A stretch of 64,000 nt of DNA from Saccharospirillum sp965652395 (lineage in GTDB: Bacteria; Pseudomonadota; Gammaproteobacteria; Pseudomonadales; Natronospirillaceae). Positions 52,345 to 62,242 of this stretch are shown here, piece by piece (the first letter of the stretch is position 1; the number at the start of each line of letters is the position of its first letter). The position numbers were made by a program, and so were the translations under genes. The notes under the pieces were generated by a model. That model was not told the origin of the DNA. It saw nothing but the letters and a program-made list of their open reading frames with translations, and did no database searches. The stretch lies in contig CBFGUW010000007.1 in the NCBI GenBank assembly GCA_965652395.1, positions 62,001 to 126,000 on the forward strand. The letters run 5' to 3'.

Positions 52345-52401
52345 TATGACTCACAGCCGTTTTTTGCCATTTCGCGGATAATGGATGTGATTGGTATCAG
52401 G

Positions 52402-54969
52402 ATGTCCACTATGCGCCATTTGGTTTTACCCGCCTTTTTTGCCCTGGCTGTGACCGGGTGCAGTCAATCTTTTGAATCCGCTCCTGAGAAAACCGATCCG
52501 CTGGCGACGGCGAAGATCAACTGTGAGCAATCCGATACCGAGTTTTTCAATGATACTGTCTGGCCGGTGCTGAGCCAGTGCACCAGTTGCCATCAGCCGG
52601 GTGGAACCGCTGTGAATCAGGGCGCTCGTCTGTCGTTGGACCCGCTGAGTGCACAGAACAGTCTGGAGGCGGTGCGGGCTTATGTTCAGTTGGCGGGTGA
52701 TCGCTTGGTGAATAAGCCCACGACTTATCAGGTCGACCATGCGGGTGGTTCTTTCTTTAATACCGATAGCAAGCAGGCTGAGGCTTTGGCGGAGGCGGTG
52801 CTTCGGTTTGCCAGTGATGCGCCTCAGTGCTCCGGGGATGAGACGGTGGAAAGTCGGGAGCCGGGTTATGACGATGTGAGTCTGATCAATCCGGCACGTA
52901 CTCTGCGCAAGGCGTCGTTGTTGATGCAGGGTGATATGCCGACCGACAATGAATTGAGTGGCTTGCAGGATGACGCGGCTCTCCGTGCGGCTTTGCGGGC
53001 TCAGCTATCCGGCCCGGTGTTTGAGACCTGGTTGAAGAACAGTGCGAATGATCATCTGCTGACCCGGAAGTATCTGACCGGTATGACTGAGGCCCAGGAG
53101 GCGCTTGGCGGCTTGTATTATGAAGGTCTTTATGACCGTACTTCCCCTGCTTTCGAGGCTTCTGATCAAGCGAGGGTCGCTTGCGAGCAAAGTGGCAACG
53201 AGAATTCCGCCGAGTGCCAGGAGGCGGAAGAATTAGGTCAGCGGGCCGGTCATATTTACCGGGAGACTCAGCGGGCCATCGCTGAAGAGCCGTTGGAGCT
53301 GATTCGCCATGTGGTCACCAATGACCTTCCCTACAGCGAAATCCTCACGGCCGATTACCGGATAATGAACCCTTTCACCTATGAGATTTTCGATGGTGAA
53401 AGCTGGTCCACGCCCTACGATGATATGGATGAGACGGATTGGCGGCCGGGTCAGATACGTCGCTATTGGGTCGCGTGGGAAGTGCCACTGACCGACCGCA
53501 CCGGGCGGGATTACCTCCCCAGCGCGGGTATTTTAACCTCGCCCGTGTTCCAGGCGCGTTTCCCTTCGACCGATACCAACCGCAACCGTGCCCGTGCCCG
53601 CTGGACCTATAGCCTCTTCCTCGGGGTCGATATCGAGCGGTTGGCGGTGCGTGCGATGGACCCGGAAGAACTGCAAACGGTGACCAACCCGGGAGCGCCC
53701 GGCAGCAGTTGTTTCGGTTGCCATTCGGTAATGGACCCAGTGGCTGGTGCTTTTCAGAGCTGGGGCAACGACGGTCATTACCTGACTCGTGATGGCTGGG
53801 ATGCGCTGCCGCAAACCTATGTTGATTCCGACGATTACCACGAAGGCGACCAGTGGTACCGGGGTCAGTTGGCGCCCGGTTTCAATGGCGAACTGCTGCC
53901 GGTGCAGTCTGCCTATGGCGATGTGAGCGGTTATGACGACGGCTTGGTCTGGCTTGCGGAGCGCATTGTGGCGGACCCTCGTTTCGCCGAGGGTACGGTG
54001 AAGTTCTGGTTCAATGGCGTATTTGGTCGCGACCCCTTGTTGCAGCCTACGGTAACGACGGACCCGAATTACAATGAGCAGTTGTTTGCCTGGCAGTCCG
54101 AACAGCAATTGATCCAGGAATGGGCCGACGCCTTTCGCAGTTCCAATTACGATCTGAAAGGGCTGTTGGTCGACATGATGATGTCGCCTCTGTTCCGGGC
54201 TGAAACCTTTATTACGGTCGATGAGAATCGCCAGGCGTCACTGGGCAGTCTGGGTGTCGGCCGTCTGCTGACGCCGGAACAGCTCGATCGCAAGCTGACC
54301 GCCACCACCGGCTTTCAATGGAAGCTGGACTGGCAAAACGACCCCCAGCTGCTGGAAAACTTCTATCTCTTTTATGGCGGTATCGACTCGGACGGTATCA
54401 CTGAGCGGCCCCAATATTTAAACAGCATGATGGCCTCCGTGGCGGAGCGCATGGCCAATGAAGTGGCTTGTGAAATCGTGCTGCAGGAATTCTGGCCGGG
54501 CATGCCGCGCACTTTGTTCAAGGGTGTCGAGATCTCCACAGACCCGACAACGGAAGCCGGTGAGGCTGCGATTCGCAATACCATACGCTCTATGTTGTGG
54601 CGGCTCTGGGGGGTGACGGACGAGGCGGAAGTGGAGGCGGCCTGGAATCTGTACAAGGGGTTGTATGACATGAGGATGAGTTGGGAAGATCCGCCTAACA
54701 TTTTGTCCACGGTCGCGGAGTGGAACTCTAACCGCCCTGTGGAAGAGGACGAGTACTGCCGGGTACACGACTATAACCCGGACGACGGCATTTTTATTGA
54801 TGACAATTGGGAGGCTCTGACCACAGAAGACTGGACAGCTGCCAGTCAGGGTAACTATGAACCGATCAGAGAACATCGTGGCAGCTATTTCAACCCCGAG
54901 CAAACCCTGCACCCCTGGGTGGGTGTGTTGGTTTATATGCTCACCGATATTCAGTTTCTGACGGAGTAA
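52402..54969 (+). CDS. Dihaem-type lipoprotein related to DUF1592/DUF1588 proteins
   Basis: 855 residues from the ATG at 52402 (another at 52411). A lipoprotein signal peptide ends at the lipobox LAVTGC (Cys20). Two c-type haem sites: CTSCH at 60-64 and CFGCH at 437-441, the latter in SCFGCHSVMDPVAGAF, as in DUF1588. The C-terminal third (FWFNGVFGRDPL, LLVDMMMSPLFRAETF, LGVGRLLTPEQLDRKL) resembles DUF1592/1595 proteins known mainly from Planctomycetes and myxobacteria. Probably periplasmic and redox-active; function unknown. The DUF1501 gene follows after 5 bases. Confidence 0.8.
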   Translation: MSTMRHLVLPAFFALAVTGCSQSFESAPEKTDPLATAKINCEQSDTEFFNDTVWPVLSQCTSCHQPGGTAVNQGARLSLDPLSAQNSLEAVRAYVQLAGDRLVNKPTTYQVDHAGGSFFNTDSKQAEALAEAVLRFASDAPQCSGDETVESREPGYDDVSLINPARTLRKASLLMQGDMPTDNELSGLQDDAALRAALRAQLSGPVFETWLKNSANDHLLTRKYLTGMTEAQEALGGLYYEGLYDRTSPAFEASDQARVACEQSGNENSAECQEAEELGQRAGHIYRETQRAIAEEPLELIRHVVTNDLPYSEILTADYRIMNPFTYEIFDGESWSTPYDDMDETDWRPGQIRRYWVAWEVPLTDRTGRDYLPSAGILTSPVFQARFPSTDTNRNRARARWTYSLFLGVDIERLAVRAMDPEELQTVTNPGAPGSSCFGCHSVMDPVAGAFQSWGNDGHYLTRDGWDALPQTYVDSDDYHEGDQWYRGQLAPGFNGELLPVQSAYGDVSGYDDGLVWLAERIVADPRFAEGTVKFWFNGVFGRDPLLQPTVTTDPNYNEQLFAWQSEQQLIQEWADAFRSSNYDLKGLLVDMMMSPLFRAETFITVDENRQASLGSLGVGRLLTPEQLDRKLTATTGFQWKLDWQNDPQLLENFYLFYGGIDSDGITERPQYLNSMMASVAERMANEVACEIVLQEFWPGMPRTLFKGVEISTDPTTEAGEAAIRNTIRSMLWRLWGVTDEAEVEAAWNLYKGLYDMRMSWEDPPNILSTVAEWNSNRPVEEDEYCRVHDYNPDDGIFIDDNWEALTTEDWTAASQGNYEPIREHRGSYFNPEQTLHPWVGVLVYMLTDIQFLTE

Positions 54970-54974
54970 GCCGA

Positions 54975-56294
54975 ATGCAGCGACGCGATCTGATCAAAGC
55001 CATGCTCGCCGCCGGCCTGCTGCCCGCTGCCGGTTTTTCCGCCAACGCTCGTGCGGAAAGCACCCGTTATGAAGGCCCGATTTATTTTACGGTCTTTGCC
55101 GAAGGCGGCTGGGATGTTACCAGCTTATGTGATCCGAAAGCGGGCACCCGCCTGAACCCCAACACGAATGGAACAGTGTGGATAAACCGCTGGGCTGAAC
55201 AGGGCGGAACCATTCAGACCACGGCGGGTGGCCTGAACTATGCGCCTTTCGCCGACAACGCCCGGCTGTTCGATACCCTGGGCGACCGTATGTTGGTCAT
55301 CAACGGCATCGATACCCAGACCAATGCCCATTCGGCCGGTGTGCGCCACACCTTCAGTGGCCGCTTCGCGGATGGCTACCCGGCGCTGACCGCCCTTGCC
55401 GCCGCCCAACATGGGCAGGGTCTGCCGTTGGCTTTTCTGAGTAACGGCGGTTACCGGGAAACCGCCGGGTTGACCCAATTCACGCTAATGCAGGATCCGA
55501 ACACCCTCGGCAACCTAATCAATCCCAACACGCCCAATTATGTGAACACCCAGTATCACCGCGCCGAAAGTCTGGACCTGATCAACCAGGCCCGGGAGGC
55601 GAGGCTGAACCGTCTTCAGGCGCGCGAAGCACTGACCCGTCGTTTGACCGCAGCCGCCGGTTTTTTGGAGAACAGCCGCGCCGGGCGCGATCAACTGACC
55701 GCTCTGAACGATTTCATGCCCGAAACCCTCGCGCCCACCACGGACGCCGACGGCAATTGGCACCCCCTGCTCCGCCAGATCCAACTGGCGTTGGTCTCGG
55801 CGGCGGCCGGGCTTACGGTCTCGGCAGATCTGGTGCAGTGGGGTTTCGATACCCACGCCAATCACGATGTCGACCAGACGCGGGCGCTCAGCCAACTGAC
55901 CGACGGCCTGGTCTATCTCTGGGAAGAAGCCGCCGCTATGGACCAGCAGTTCGGCACCAATCTGGTCGGCCGTCTGAGGGTCGTGGTGGCGTCCGATTTT
56001 GGTCGCACCCCCTGGTACAACGACGGCGAAGGCAAGGATCATTGGCCTATTGGCAGCGCGATTTTGATGCGTGATGGTGGTTTTTCAAACAACCGGGTTG
56101 GCGGCACAACCGATGCTTTTGAAGCACTGGGCCTGAATACCGACCTCAGCCTGAATCCGGACCCTGAGTCAGGGGCGGATTTCATCCGGCCCGCCCACCT
56201 GCAGCAGTTGCTGCGCTATTGGGCCAACGTGGAAGGGTTCAATATCGATTTTCCGCTGGATACCGGCGCGCTGGATCTTCGTGGTTTGATATAA
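54975..56294 (+). CDS. Tat-exported DUF1501 family protein
   Basis: 439 residues. The N-terminus MQRRDLIKAMLAAGLLPAAG is a twin-arginine signal, ending near ARA. The mature part has DUF1501 features: PIYFTVFAEGGWD, MLVINGIDTQTNAHSAG, LVQWGFDTHANHD and VVVASDFGRTPWYNDGEGKDHWP, the last resembling alkaline-phosphatase/sulfatase-fold metal sites. The family usually pairs with DUF1800 or DUF1592 haem proteins. Here it is co-transcribed with the haem lipoprotein. Enzymatic activity is undemonstrated. Confidence 0.85.
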   Translation: MQRRDLIKAMLAAGLLPAAGFSANARAESTRYEGPIYFTVFAEGGWDVTSLCDPKAGTRLNPNTNGTVWINRWAEQGGTIQTTAGGLNYAPFADNARLFDTLGDRMLVINGIDTQTNAHSAGVRHTFSGRFADGYPALTALAAAQHGQGLPLAFLSNGGYRETAGLTQFTLMQDPNTLGNLINPNTPNYVNTQYHRAESLDLINQAREARLNRLQAREALTRRLTAAAGFLENSRAGRDQLTALNDFMPETLAPTTDADGNWHPLLRQIQLALVSAAAGLTVSADLVQWGFDTHANHDVDQTRALSQLTDGLVYLWEEAAAMDQQFGTNLVGRLRVVVASDFGRTPWYNDGEGKDHWPIGSAILMRDGGFSNNRVGGTTDAFEALGLNTDLSLNPDPESGADFIRPAHLQQLLRYWANVEGFNIDFPLDTGALDLRGLI

Positions 56295-56397
56295 AACTTT
56301 GGCTTTTGTGACAATTTGATGCCGTTTCTGGCAATTCGGTCAACTTCTGATATTTTTAGGCCGCTGCACCATTCCAGTGAGACAGGGATGCCTGGCC

Positions 56398-57438
56398 ATG
56401 CCTCTAATCGTCACCGAAGCCGAGCAATATCAGGTCGACACTCTTCTGGCGAAGGGCACGCCCGGTTATCGCCTTGCCTACAGCGACCGCACCGCCTGGC
56501 TTATGGCTTGTCTGTCGGAGCTGGTGTACTACCGCTTTAATCCTCTGATGTCCGAACCCGAGCGCCGGGAATGGCTGCGCAAGCTCGATCAGTTGTTGGA
56601 TAAGCCCCGTCAGGCCACCCTACTGGCTTTGGTTGAACAACTCAGTTACGACCCGGAGGAAGAGCGCGCGCTATTGGTTGCGGAGCTGGCGTTGCTGCGC
56701 GGCGAGCTGATCGCCACTTTTGACAGAGACGGAACCCAAGCCATGCTGGTTCGGCTGGAACTTGGCCTGGTATTGGTTTTTCGTGGCAGTGAGGCGCTCA
56801 GTATCAAAGACATCAAAGCGGATATGGACTGTGTCTCTGTCCGGTCCGATACCGGTGGACGGGCTCATCGTGGCTTCCAGCAGTCATTCCAGCTGGTCTT
56901 CAGCGAAATCAAGGCGGTATTGGCCGCCTATCCGGAAGAACCCCTGATCCTGACCGGTCACAGCATGGGTGGCGCTCTGGCTACCCTGGCGGCTCGGGAA
57001 CTGAACCATTCCGGCGGAATGGCGGCCTGTTATACCTTTGGCGCGCCTCGGGTGGGCGATGAAGAGTGGGTGTCTGCGTTGAAAACGCCGTTATACCGAC
57101 TGGTCAATGCGGCTGACTGCGTCACCATGCTGCCACCGGGCAGTGAGGTCATATCGTTTATCGGCTGGTTGGTGCAATTTGTTCCTGTCGTGGGCCGCAC
57201 CGCCCGGCGTCAGTTGCTCAAGCACTTCGGTGGCTATCTTCATGCGGGTAATATGCGCTATCTGACCAACTGCCCTCCCGGCGATTATCGCCATGTCCGA
57301 CTTCTGTATTCAGTGAGTCTGGTCTATCGGGTAAAGGCATTCATTATTAAAAAGCTGCCCTGGCGGCATTTCCTGTCGGATCACATGGTTATGGTGTACC
57401 GCAAAAAGCTCGCCATTATCGCCCTGAACAGAAATTAA
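56398..57438 (+). CDS. Class 3 lipase family protein
   Basis: 346 residues from the ATG at 56398, with AGGGA upstream; GTG at 56377 is possible. Catalytic Ser is in LILTGHSMGGALATLAA, and YTFGAPRVGDEEWV follows, the class 3 lipase hallmark. Asp and His candidates are in NAADCVTML and HFLSDHMVMVY. No signal peptide is visible. It lies about 100 bases after the DUF1501 gene in the same direction, with a possible own promoter. Confidence 0.88.
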   Translation: MPLIVTEAEQYQVDTLLAKGTPGYRLAYSDRTAWLMACLSELVYYRFNPLMSEPERREWLRKLDQLLDKPRQATLLALVEQLSYDPEEERALLVAELALLRGELIATFDRDGTQAMLVRLELGLVLVFRGSEALSIKDIKADMDCVSVRSDTGGRAHRGFQQSFQLVFSEIKAVLAAYPEEPLILTGHSMGGALATLAARELNHSGGMAACYTFGAPRVGDEEWVSALKTPLYRLVNAADCVTMLPPGSEVISFIGWLVQFVPVVGRTARRQLLKHFGGYLHAGNMRYLTNCPPGDYRHVRLLYSVSLVYRVKAFIIKKLPWRHFLSDHMVMVYRKKLAIIALNRN

Positions 57439-57626
57439 CCGCGCTCAGGTGTTGGTTTTGCCAAACCGTTCATGCTTGCCGTTCAACTTGGACAAAAACC
57501 CCTACCCGAACTATTGTTTTTTCAGGTGAGAGTCGATTCAATTTGGCCGGTTACTCGGTCGCTCCCGCCCGATGGACCGGAGCGCCGACGCCGTCACCAT
57601 CATGTATCAAATAAAAAGGACCAGTC

Positions 57627-58436
57627 ATGGACCGTTACGCGGTATTGGGTCATCCGATCAAGCACAGTCTGTCCCCGGAAATTCACTCGGCCTTCGCCCG
57701 GCAAACCGGGGAAGACCTGGAATATGAAGCGATCGAGTTACCGGTCACCAGCTTTGAAACCCGGGTCTGGCAAATGTTCCGGGATGGCTATAAAGGCTTC
57801 AATGTGACGGTTCCGTTCAAAGAAGACGCTCATGACTTCGCCGATGAACTCACAGAGCGTGCCAAACGCGCCCGCGCCGTTAATACGCTCATGCAGTTGG
57901 AAGACGGCCGTATTCTGGGCGATACCACCGATGGCGTGGGCCTGGTATTCGATTTGGAGAAACTGCTGGGCTGGAAGCTGGAGAACAGCCACATCCTTAT
58001 TTTGGGCGCGGGCGGAGCTGTGCGCGGCATTTTGGAATCGCTGCTGGAATGCAACCCCGCCCAGGTGGTGCTGGCCAACCGGACCCTGGCCAAGGCTGAA
58101 GCCCTGACCGACGACTTTCCTGAAATCGCCCCCTCGGCTTTCGATGAGCTGAGCGGCCATTTCGACATCATCATCAATGGCACTTCCGCCAGTCTATCCG
58201 GCCATTTGCCCCCCCTGCCCGACGGGCTGATCACACCCGATACGCGCTGCTACGACATGATGTACGGCAAGGGTGAGACGGCTTTCAATCGCTGGGCCCG
58301 GCAACAGGGTGCCAAGGAATGTGCCGATGGTCTCGGCATGTTGGTCGGACAGGCGGCTGTCAGTTTCGAAATTTGGCGCGGCGTTAAACCCGAGCCCGAG
58401 GCGGTATTGGAAACGCTGAGGGAAGGGCTGAAGTGA
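57627..58436 (+). CDS. aroE: Shikimate dehydrogenase
   Basis: 269 residues, MDRYAVLGHPIKHSLSPEIHSAF with AAGGA eight bases before the ATG. Substrate-binding SLSP, catalytic Lys/Asp in NVTVPFKEDAHDFAD, and the NADP-binding LGAGGAVRGIL are present. It reduces 3-dehydroshikimate in aromatic amino-acid synthesis. The SPOR gene starts within its stop (GTGA). Confidence 0.97.
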   Translation: MDRYAVLGHPIKHSLSPEIHSAFARQTGEDLEYEAIELPVTSFETRVWQMFRDGYKGFNVTVPFKEDAHDFADELTERAKRARAVNTLMQLEDGRILGDTTDGVGLVFDLEKLLGWKLENSHILILGAGGAVRGILESLLECNPAQVVLANRTLAKAEALTDDFPEIAPSAFDELSGHFDIIINGTSASLSGHLPPLPDGLITPDTRCYDMMYGKGETAFNRWARQQGAKECADGLGMLVGQAAVSFEIWRGVKPEPEAVLETLREGLK

Positions 58437-58939
58437 AACGTCTTGCCGTAATCGGTGTAATACTGCTGGTGGGAACGGCCGTTCAGACACTCCGGGCGGA
58501 AGGCCCGGTCGCCAGCGATCCCATCGGACCGGAAGAACCTCTGGTGATCGAACCTCCTATCGAATTGGAGATAGAGGAGCCCGAGAGCCCGCCTGCCGCT
58601 CAGCCGCCCCGGCCTGCCAGCGAGCAACCGGCGCCCGGTTCTCAACCCACTCAGCCCCCGGCTCCACGATCGGCACCTCCGGCACAAACCAATAGCCAGG
58701 GGCTTCAGGTGGGTCAGTATCTGCAATTGGCGTTTTTCGGTTCGCCGGAATCGGTGGAGCGGTTCAAACGGCAGGTGGCCAATCAAAACTGGGCCAGTGA
58801 AGTCATCACCTGGTACGACGAAACCGCCGGTGGGCATCGGGTATTGCTCGGCCCATTCGCGGGTGCGGAGTTGAGTCGCCGTCGCCAGATATTGCGGGCG
58901 GAAGGTTTCGAAACCTTCCGTTATACGGCCAACCCCTGA
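58433..58939 (+). CDS. SPOR domain protein
   Basis: 168 residues from a GTG overlapping aroE. A signal peptide (to about LRA) is followed by a Pro/Glu-rich linker and a C-terminal SPOR-like domain (YLQLAFFGSPESVERFKRQV, RVLLGPFAGAELSRRRQILRAEGFETF). SPOR domains bind denuded septal peptidoglycan, so a cell-division role is plausible. The coupling to aroE is seen in other gammaproteobacteria. Confidence 0.85.
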   Translation: MKRLAVIGVILLVGTAVQTLRAEGPVASDPIGPEEPLVIEPPIELEIEEPESPPAAQPPRPASEQPAPGSQPTQPPAPRSAPPAQTNSQGLQVGQYLQLAFFGSPESVERFKRQVANQNWASEVITWYDETAGGHRVLLGPFAGAELSRRRQILRAEGFETFRYTANP

Positions 58940-59045
58940 CTGGGAGGGCCGTGAGCACTGGCTTCAATGCAATAAACAGGATTCGTTCTGACAGTCCGAC
59001 CCCGGCCCGTTATACTGGCGGGCCTTTTGCCTCGGCGGACCCTTT

Positions 59046-59390
59046 ATGACGCTCCAATCCTTTGTCGACCGCATCTACACTGAGCCGGAAACCATCACCT
59101 TCGACGAGAGCATCGCCGTGATCGATGCGCATTTCGACTACACCCCCCAGGCTTTCCGGGTGGGCGACCAGCACAACGAACCTGGTACCAACCAGGGTTC
59201 CTGTAAAATCCTGGCGTTCGCTCACCTGATGAATCTACCGGAAGCCACCACCCTGCACCTGTTCGGCGTTTATTACCGCGAGGATGTGCTGCAAAACCCA
59301 GACGGAGCGGATCATGCCAACATTCGACAGTTCCTCAGTCAGGGTTGGAAAGGTGTGAAGTTTGGCACTATGCCGCTCAAAGCCCGGTAA
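59046..59390 (+). CDS. HopJ type III effector family protein
   Basis: 114 residues, matching the HopJ family: TLQSFVDRIYTEPETITFDESIAVID, FRVGDQHNEPGTNQGSCKI and LFGVYYREDVLQNPDGADHANIRQF. The family name comes from Pseudomonas effectors, but most members are in non-pathogens without type III secretion and are probably housekeeping proteins. None of the secretion genes is in this window. Confidence 0.93.
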   Translation: MTLQSFVDRIYTEPETITFDESIAVIDAHFDYTPQAFRVGDQHNEPGTNQGSCKILAFAHLMNLPEATTLHLFGVYYREDVLQNPDGADHANIRQFLSQGWKGVKFGTMPLKAR

Positions 59391-59520
59391 TAACGGCGGC
59401 GATGCACTTTTCGCTCGACCTGAATCGAAAAACTGACTAGTCTGTCGACTTCGTTTAGATCGCAAGGGATGGGCTCAACGAGCCTGCGAACGACAGTAAC
59501 GCATCTGCTAGGGACGACTC

Positions 59521-60135
59521 ATGAATCGACATTCCGACCGTTGGCTGGTCTATCACGAATTGACCCGCCACCAGCCCCCCCGCCCGCATGTCCGCCAAGC
59601 CGTAAAAGAAGTGGACCCTGACTTACCAAAAACCGCCATAGATATAGGCTGTGGTGGTGGGCGTGATGCCATTTTTCTGGTGAACCAAGGCTACGAAGTC
59701 ACGGCGTTCGATGCCGAGCCCGCCGTGATCGCCTCACTGAGACAGCGTGTTCAGGGCACATTGTCTTTGAAAACCGTAGTGGCCCGATTTGAAACCTTCG
59801 AATACTTTCCCGTCAGTTTGGTGAATGCCAGTTCCAGTTTGTTTTTTTGCGAAGACGAGCACTTTGACGGGGTTTGGGCCGACATTCGGGCTTCAGTCCA
59901 ACCCGGCGGTGTATTTTGCGGTCAACTGTTGGGGAAAACCGACAGCTGGACCACCGAAGCCCACTTCAGCGGCCGAGTGTTCGAGAAAGAATGCCTGGCC
60001 ACCCTGTTTGAAGGCTTCGAAATTCTCGCCCTGAACGAACGCAATGAACCCGGGTGCACGGCCCTGAACAAGCTCAAACATTGGCACTATTGGACCGTGA
60101 TAGCTCGCAAACGCTGCACCGAGGCGGCCTGCTGA
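59521..60135 (+). CDS. SAM-dependent methyltransferase, TehB-like
   Basis: 204 residues. Motif I AIDIGCGGGRDAIFLVNQG binds S-adenosylmethionine; TAFDAEPAVIASL and SSLFFCEDEHFDGVW follow. The TehB-like group includes tellurite-resistance and small-molecule methyltransferases. A Cys-rich tail (KRCTEAAC) ends the protein. Converges on prlC. Confidence 0.88.
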   Translation: MNRHSDRWLVYHELTRHQPPRPHVRQAVKEVDPDLPKTAIDIGCGGGRDAIFLVNQGYEVTAFDAEPAVIASLRQRVQGTLSLKTVVARFETFEYFPVSLVNASSSLFFCEDEHFDGVWADIRASVQPGGVFCGQLLGKTDSWTTEAHFSGRVFEKECLATLFEGFEILALNERNEPGCTALNKLKHWHYWTVIARKRCTEAAC

Positions 60136-60158
60136 GCCACCTCGGAACAGGAGCAGCC

Positions 60159-62195
60159 TCAGGCCGCGATGCCTGAGTGCCGCAACAGCGCATCCACACT
60201 GGGCTCCCGACCCCGGAACCGTTTGAACAGGTCTCCGGCGGGCTCGCTGCCCCCGTTCGCCAGGATGACATCCCGGAAATCCCGACCGGTCTTTTCGTTG
60301 AAAATGCCTTCCTCTTCAAAGCGGCTGAACGCATCGGCGCTCAGAACCTCCGCCCATTTGTAGCTGTAATAACCGGCTGAGTAGCCACCGCCAAAGATAT
60401 GAGCGAAGCCATGTTGGAAGCGGTTTTCGGGGATGATCGGCACCACGCTGACTTCCCGGCGCACCGCATCCAGAACCGCCTGAATATCGTTGACCATGAA
60501 GCCCTCGGTGCGGCAGTGCAGTTCCATATCGAATAACGAAAACTCTAGCTGACGCACCGTCTGCATGGCCGACTGAAAATTCTTCGCCGCCAGCATTTTA
60601 TCGAGCAGTTCCTGTGGCAATGGCTCCCCGGTTTCGACATGACCCGAAATAAACGCCAGCGCTTCCGGCTCCCAGCACCAGTTTTCCAGGAACTGACTGG
60701 GCAGCTCCACCGCATCCCAGGCGACGCCATTGATACCGCTGACATCCACGACATCCACCTGCGTCAGCATGTGGTGCAGGCTATGACCAAACTCATGAAA
60801 GAGGGTGGTGACTTCGTTGTGTGTCAACAGAGAAGGCTTTCCTCCCACCGGCGGCGTGAAGTTACAGGTAAGATAAGCGACCGGCTTCTGCAATTGGCCG
60901 CCCAGACGATGGCGCTTACGGCACTCGTCCATCCAGGCACCGCCCCGTTTGCCTTCACGGGCGTACAAATCCATATAACAGCGCGCGACCACCTCACCGT
61001 TCTCGAGAACGTTATAGAGCTTCACATCCGGATGGTAAGTCTCGAAGGTCTCGACAGGCTCGAAAGTGACCCCGAACAAACGCCGAGCGGTTTCGAACAG
61101 ACCGTCTATGACGCGGGGTGTCGGGAAATAGGGCTTCAGCTCTTCCTGGGAAACGGCATAACGCCGCTCTTTCAGCTTTTCGCTGGCAAAACCCACATCC
61201 CACGGCTGTAGATCATCCATGCCCAGTTCTTCCCGGGTAAAGGCCTGCAACTCCTCGAACTCACGCCTGGCCTGAGGCACCGCCTTGGCGGCCAGTTCAC
61301 GCAGGAAGGCCAAAACCTCCTCGGGTGAATCCGCCATCTTCGTCGCCAGAGACACCTCGGCATGGTTCCTGAAACCCAGCAGCGCTGCAGCTTCGTGGCG
61401 TTTATCAAGAATAGTCGTCATGACCGGGCCGTTATCGAAATGAGCCGCATTCGGCCCCTGATCCGACGCGCGCGTCACATTGGCGATATACACCTCGCGA
61501 CGCAATTCCCGGTCTTCCGCGTAGGTAAGCACCGGAATCACCGACGGCATTTCCAGCGTGACCAGCCAGCCTTCTTTTTCTTTCTGCTCGGCATACTGCC
61601 TGAGCGTATCCCGTGCCGATTGCGGCAGGCCTTTCAACCGGGCTTCGTCGGTAATGTGCAACGTCCACGCCTGAGTCGCATCCAGCAGGTGCTCGCTGAA
61701 GGTCTGGCTGAGCTTCGCCAGTTCCGATTGCAGCGTCGCGAAAGACTTTTTCTCATTCTCCGGCAGATCAACGCCAGACAACCGGAAATCCCTCAAGGCA
61801 TGTTCAATAGCGGTTTTCTGGGCTCTGGACAGCCCGTTGAAATCATCCCGCGCGGCTATGGTCTTATACGCCTGAAACAGACCCTGATGCTGGCCCAGCC
61901 AACTTTGGTACTCCGTGACCTTTTGCAGCGCTTCGCCGTAAGCGGTGCGCAGTTCGGGGGAATCCTTCACACCGGTGAGGTGGCTGAACAACGCCCAGGC
62001 CTGGTCCAAATCTTCATTCCAGCTTTCCAGGGGCTCGATAAAGTTATCCCAACTCGGGTCCTGAACATCCGCCACCAGGGCTTCGATTCGCTCTTTGTTT
62101 CGGTTGATCAGTTCTTCCACGGCCGGAACGACATGTTCCGGTTTGAACTGTTCAAAGGGGGGTAGTTCATGTGATTCCAGTAAAGGGTTGGTCAT
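60159..62195 (-). CDS. prlC: Oligopeptidase A
   Basis: 678 residues of the M3 family. The zinc site HEFGHSLHHML is in TLFHEFGHSLHH with the third ligand in GVAWDAVELPSQFLENW, and the conserved PVGGKPSLLTHNEV precedes. It degrades signal peptides and other oligopeptides in the cytoplasm. The usual length is about 680. Confidence 0.97.
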   Translation of the reverse strand: MTNPLLESHELPPFEQFKPEHVVPAVEELINRNKERIEALVADVQDPSWDNFIEPLESWNEDLDQAWALFSHLTGVKDSPELRTAYGEALQKVTEYQSWLGQHQGLFQAYKTIAARDDFNGLSRAQKTAIEHALRDFRLSGVDLPENEKKSFATLQSELAKLSQTFSEHLLDATQAWTLHITDEARLKGLPQSARDTLRQYAEQKEKEGWLVTLEMPSVIPVLTYAEDRELRREVYIANVTRASDQGPNAAHFDNGPVMTTILDKRHEAAALLGFRNHAEVSLATKMADSPEEVLAFLRELAAKAVPQARREFEELQAFTREELGMDDLQPWDVGFASEKLKERRYAVSQEELKPYFPTPRVIDGLFETARRLFGVTFEPVETFETYHPDVKLYNVLENGEVVARCYMDLYAREGKRGGAWMDECRKRHRLGGQLQKPVAYLTCNFTPPVGGKPSLLTHNEVTTLFHEFGHSLHHMLTQVDVVDVSGINGVAWDAVELPSQFLENWCWEPEALAFISGHVETGEPLPQELLDKMLAAKNFQSAMQTVRQLEFSLFDMELHCRTEGFMVNDIQAVLDAVRREVSVVPIIPENRFQHGFAHIFGGGYSAGYYSYKWAEVLSADAFSRFEEEGIFNEKTGRDFRDVILANGGSEPAGDLFKRFRGREPSVDALLRHSGIAA

Positions 62196-62242
62196 GCTGG
62201 TGTCCTTTTAATGACTCTGAATTGGATGTCCACTGAAGACTA

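Larger units (their letters stand above)
51957..52401. other. 445-base gap between rep and the haem lipoprotein gene
   Basis: Contains the structured element at 52070-52182 and an operator-like dyad at 52330-52344. The reading frame of the next gene is open from 52264, but nothing before 52402 looks coding. Promoters for both flanking genes must lie here; I could not place a convincing one. Confidence 0.5.

Noticed and set aside
52264..52401. N-terminal extension of the haem lipoprotein
   Set aside because: The lipoprotein signal peptide begins at 52402/52411; the extension would place it internally.
59046..59390. Evidence of a type III secretion system
   Set aside because: HopJ-family proteins are widespread in non-pathogens, and no secretion gene is in the window.
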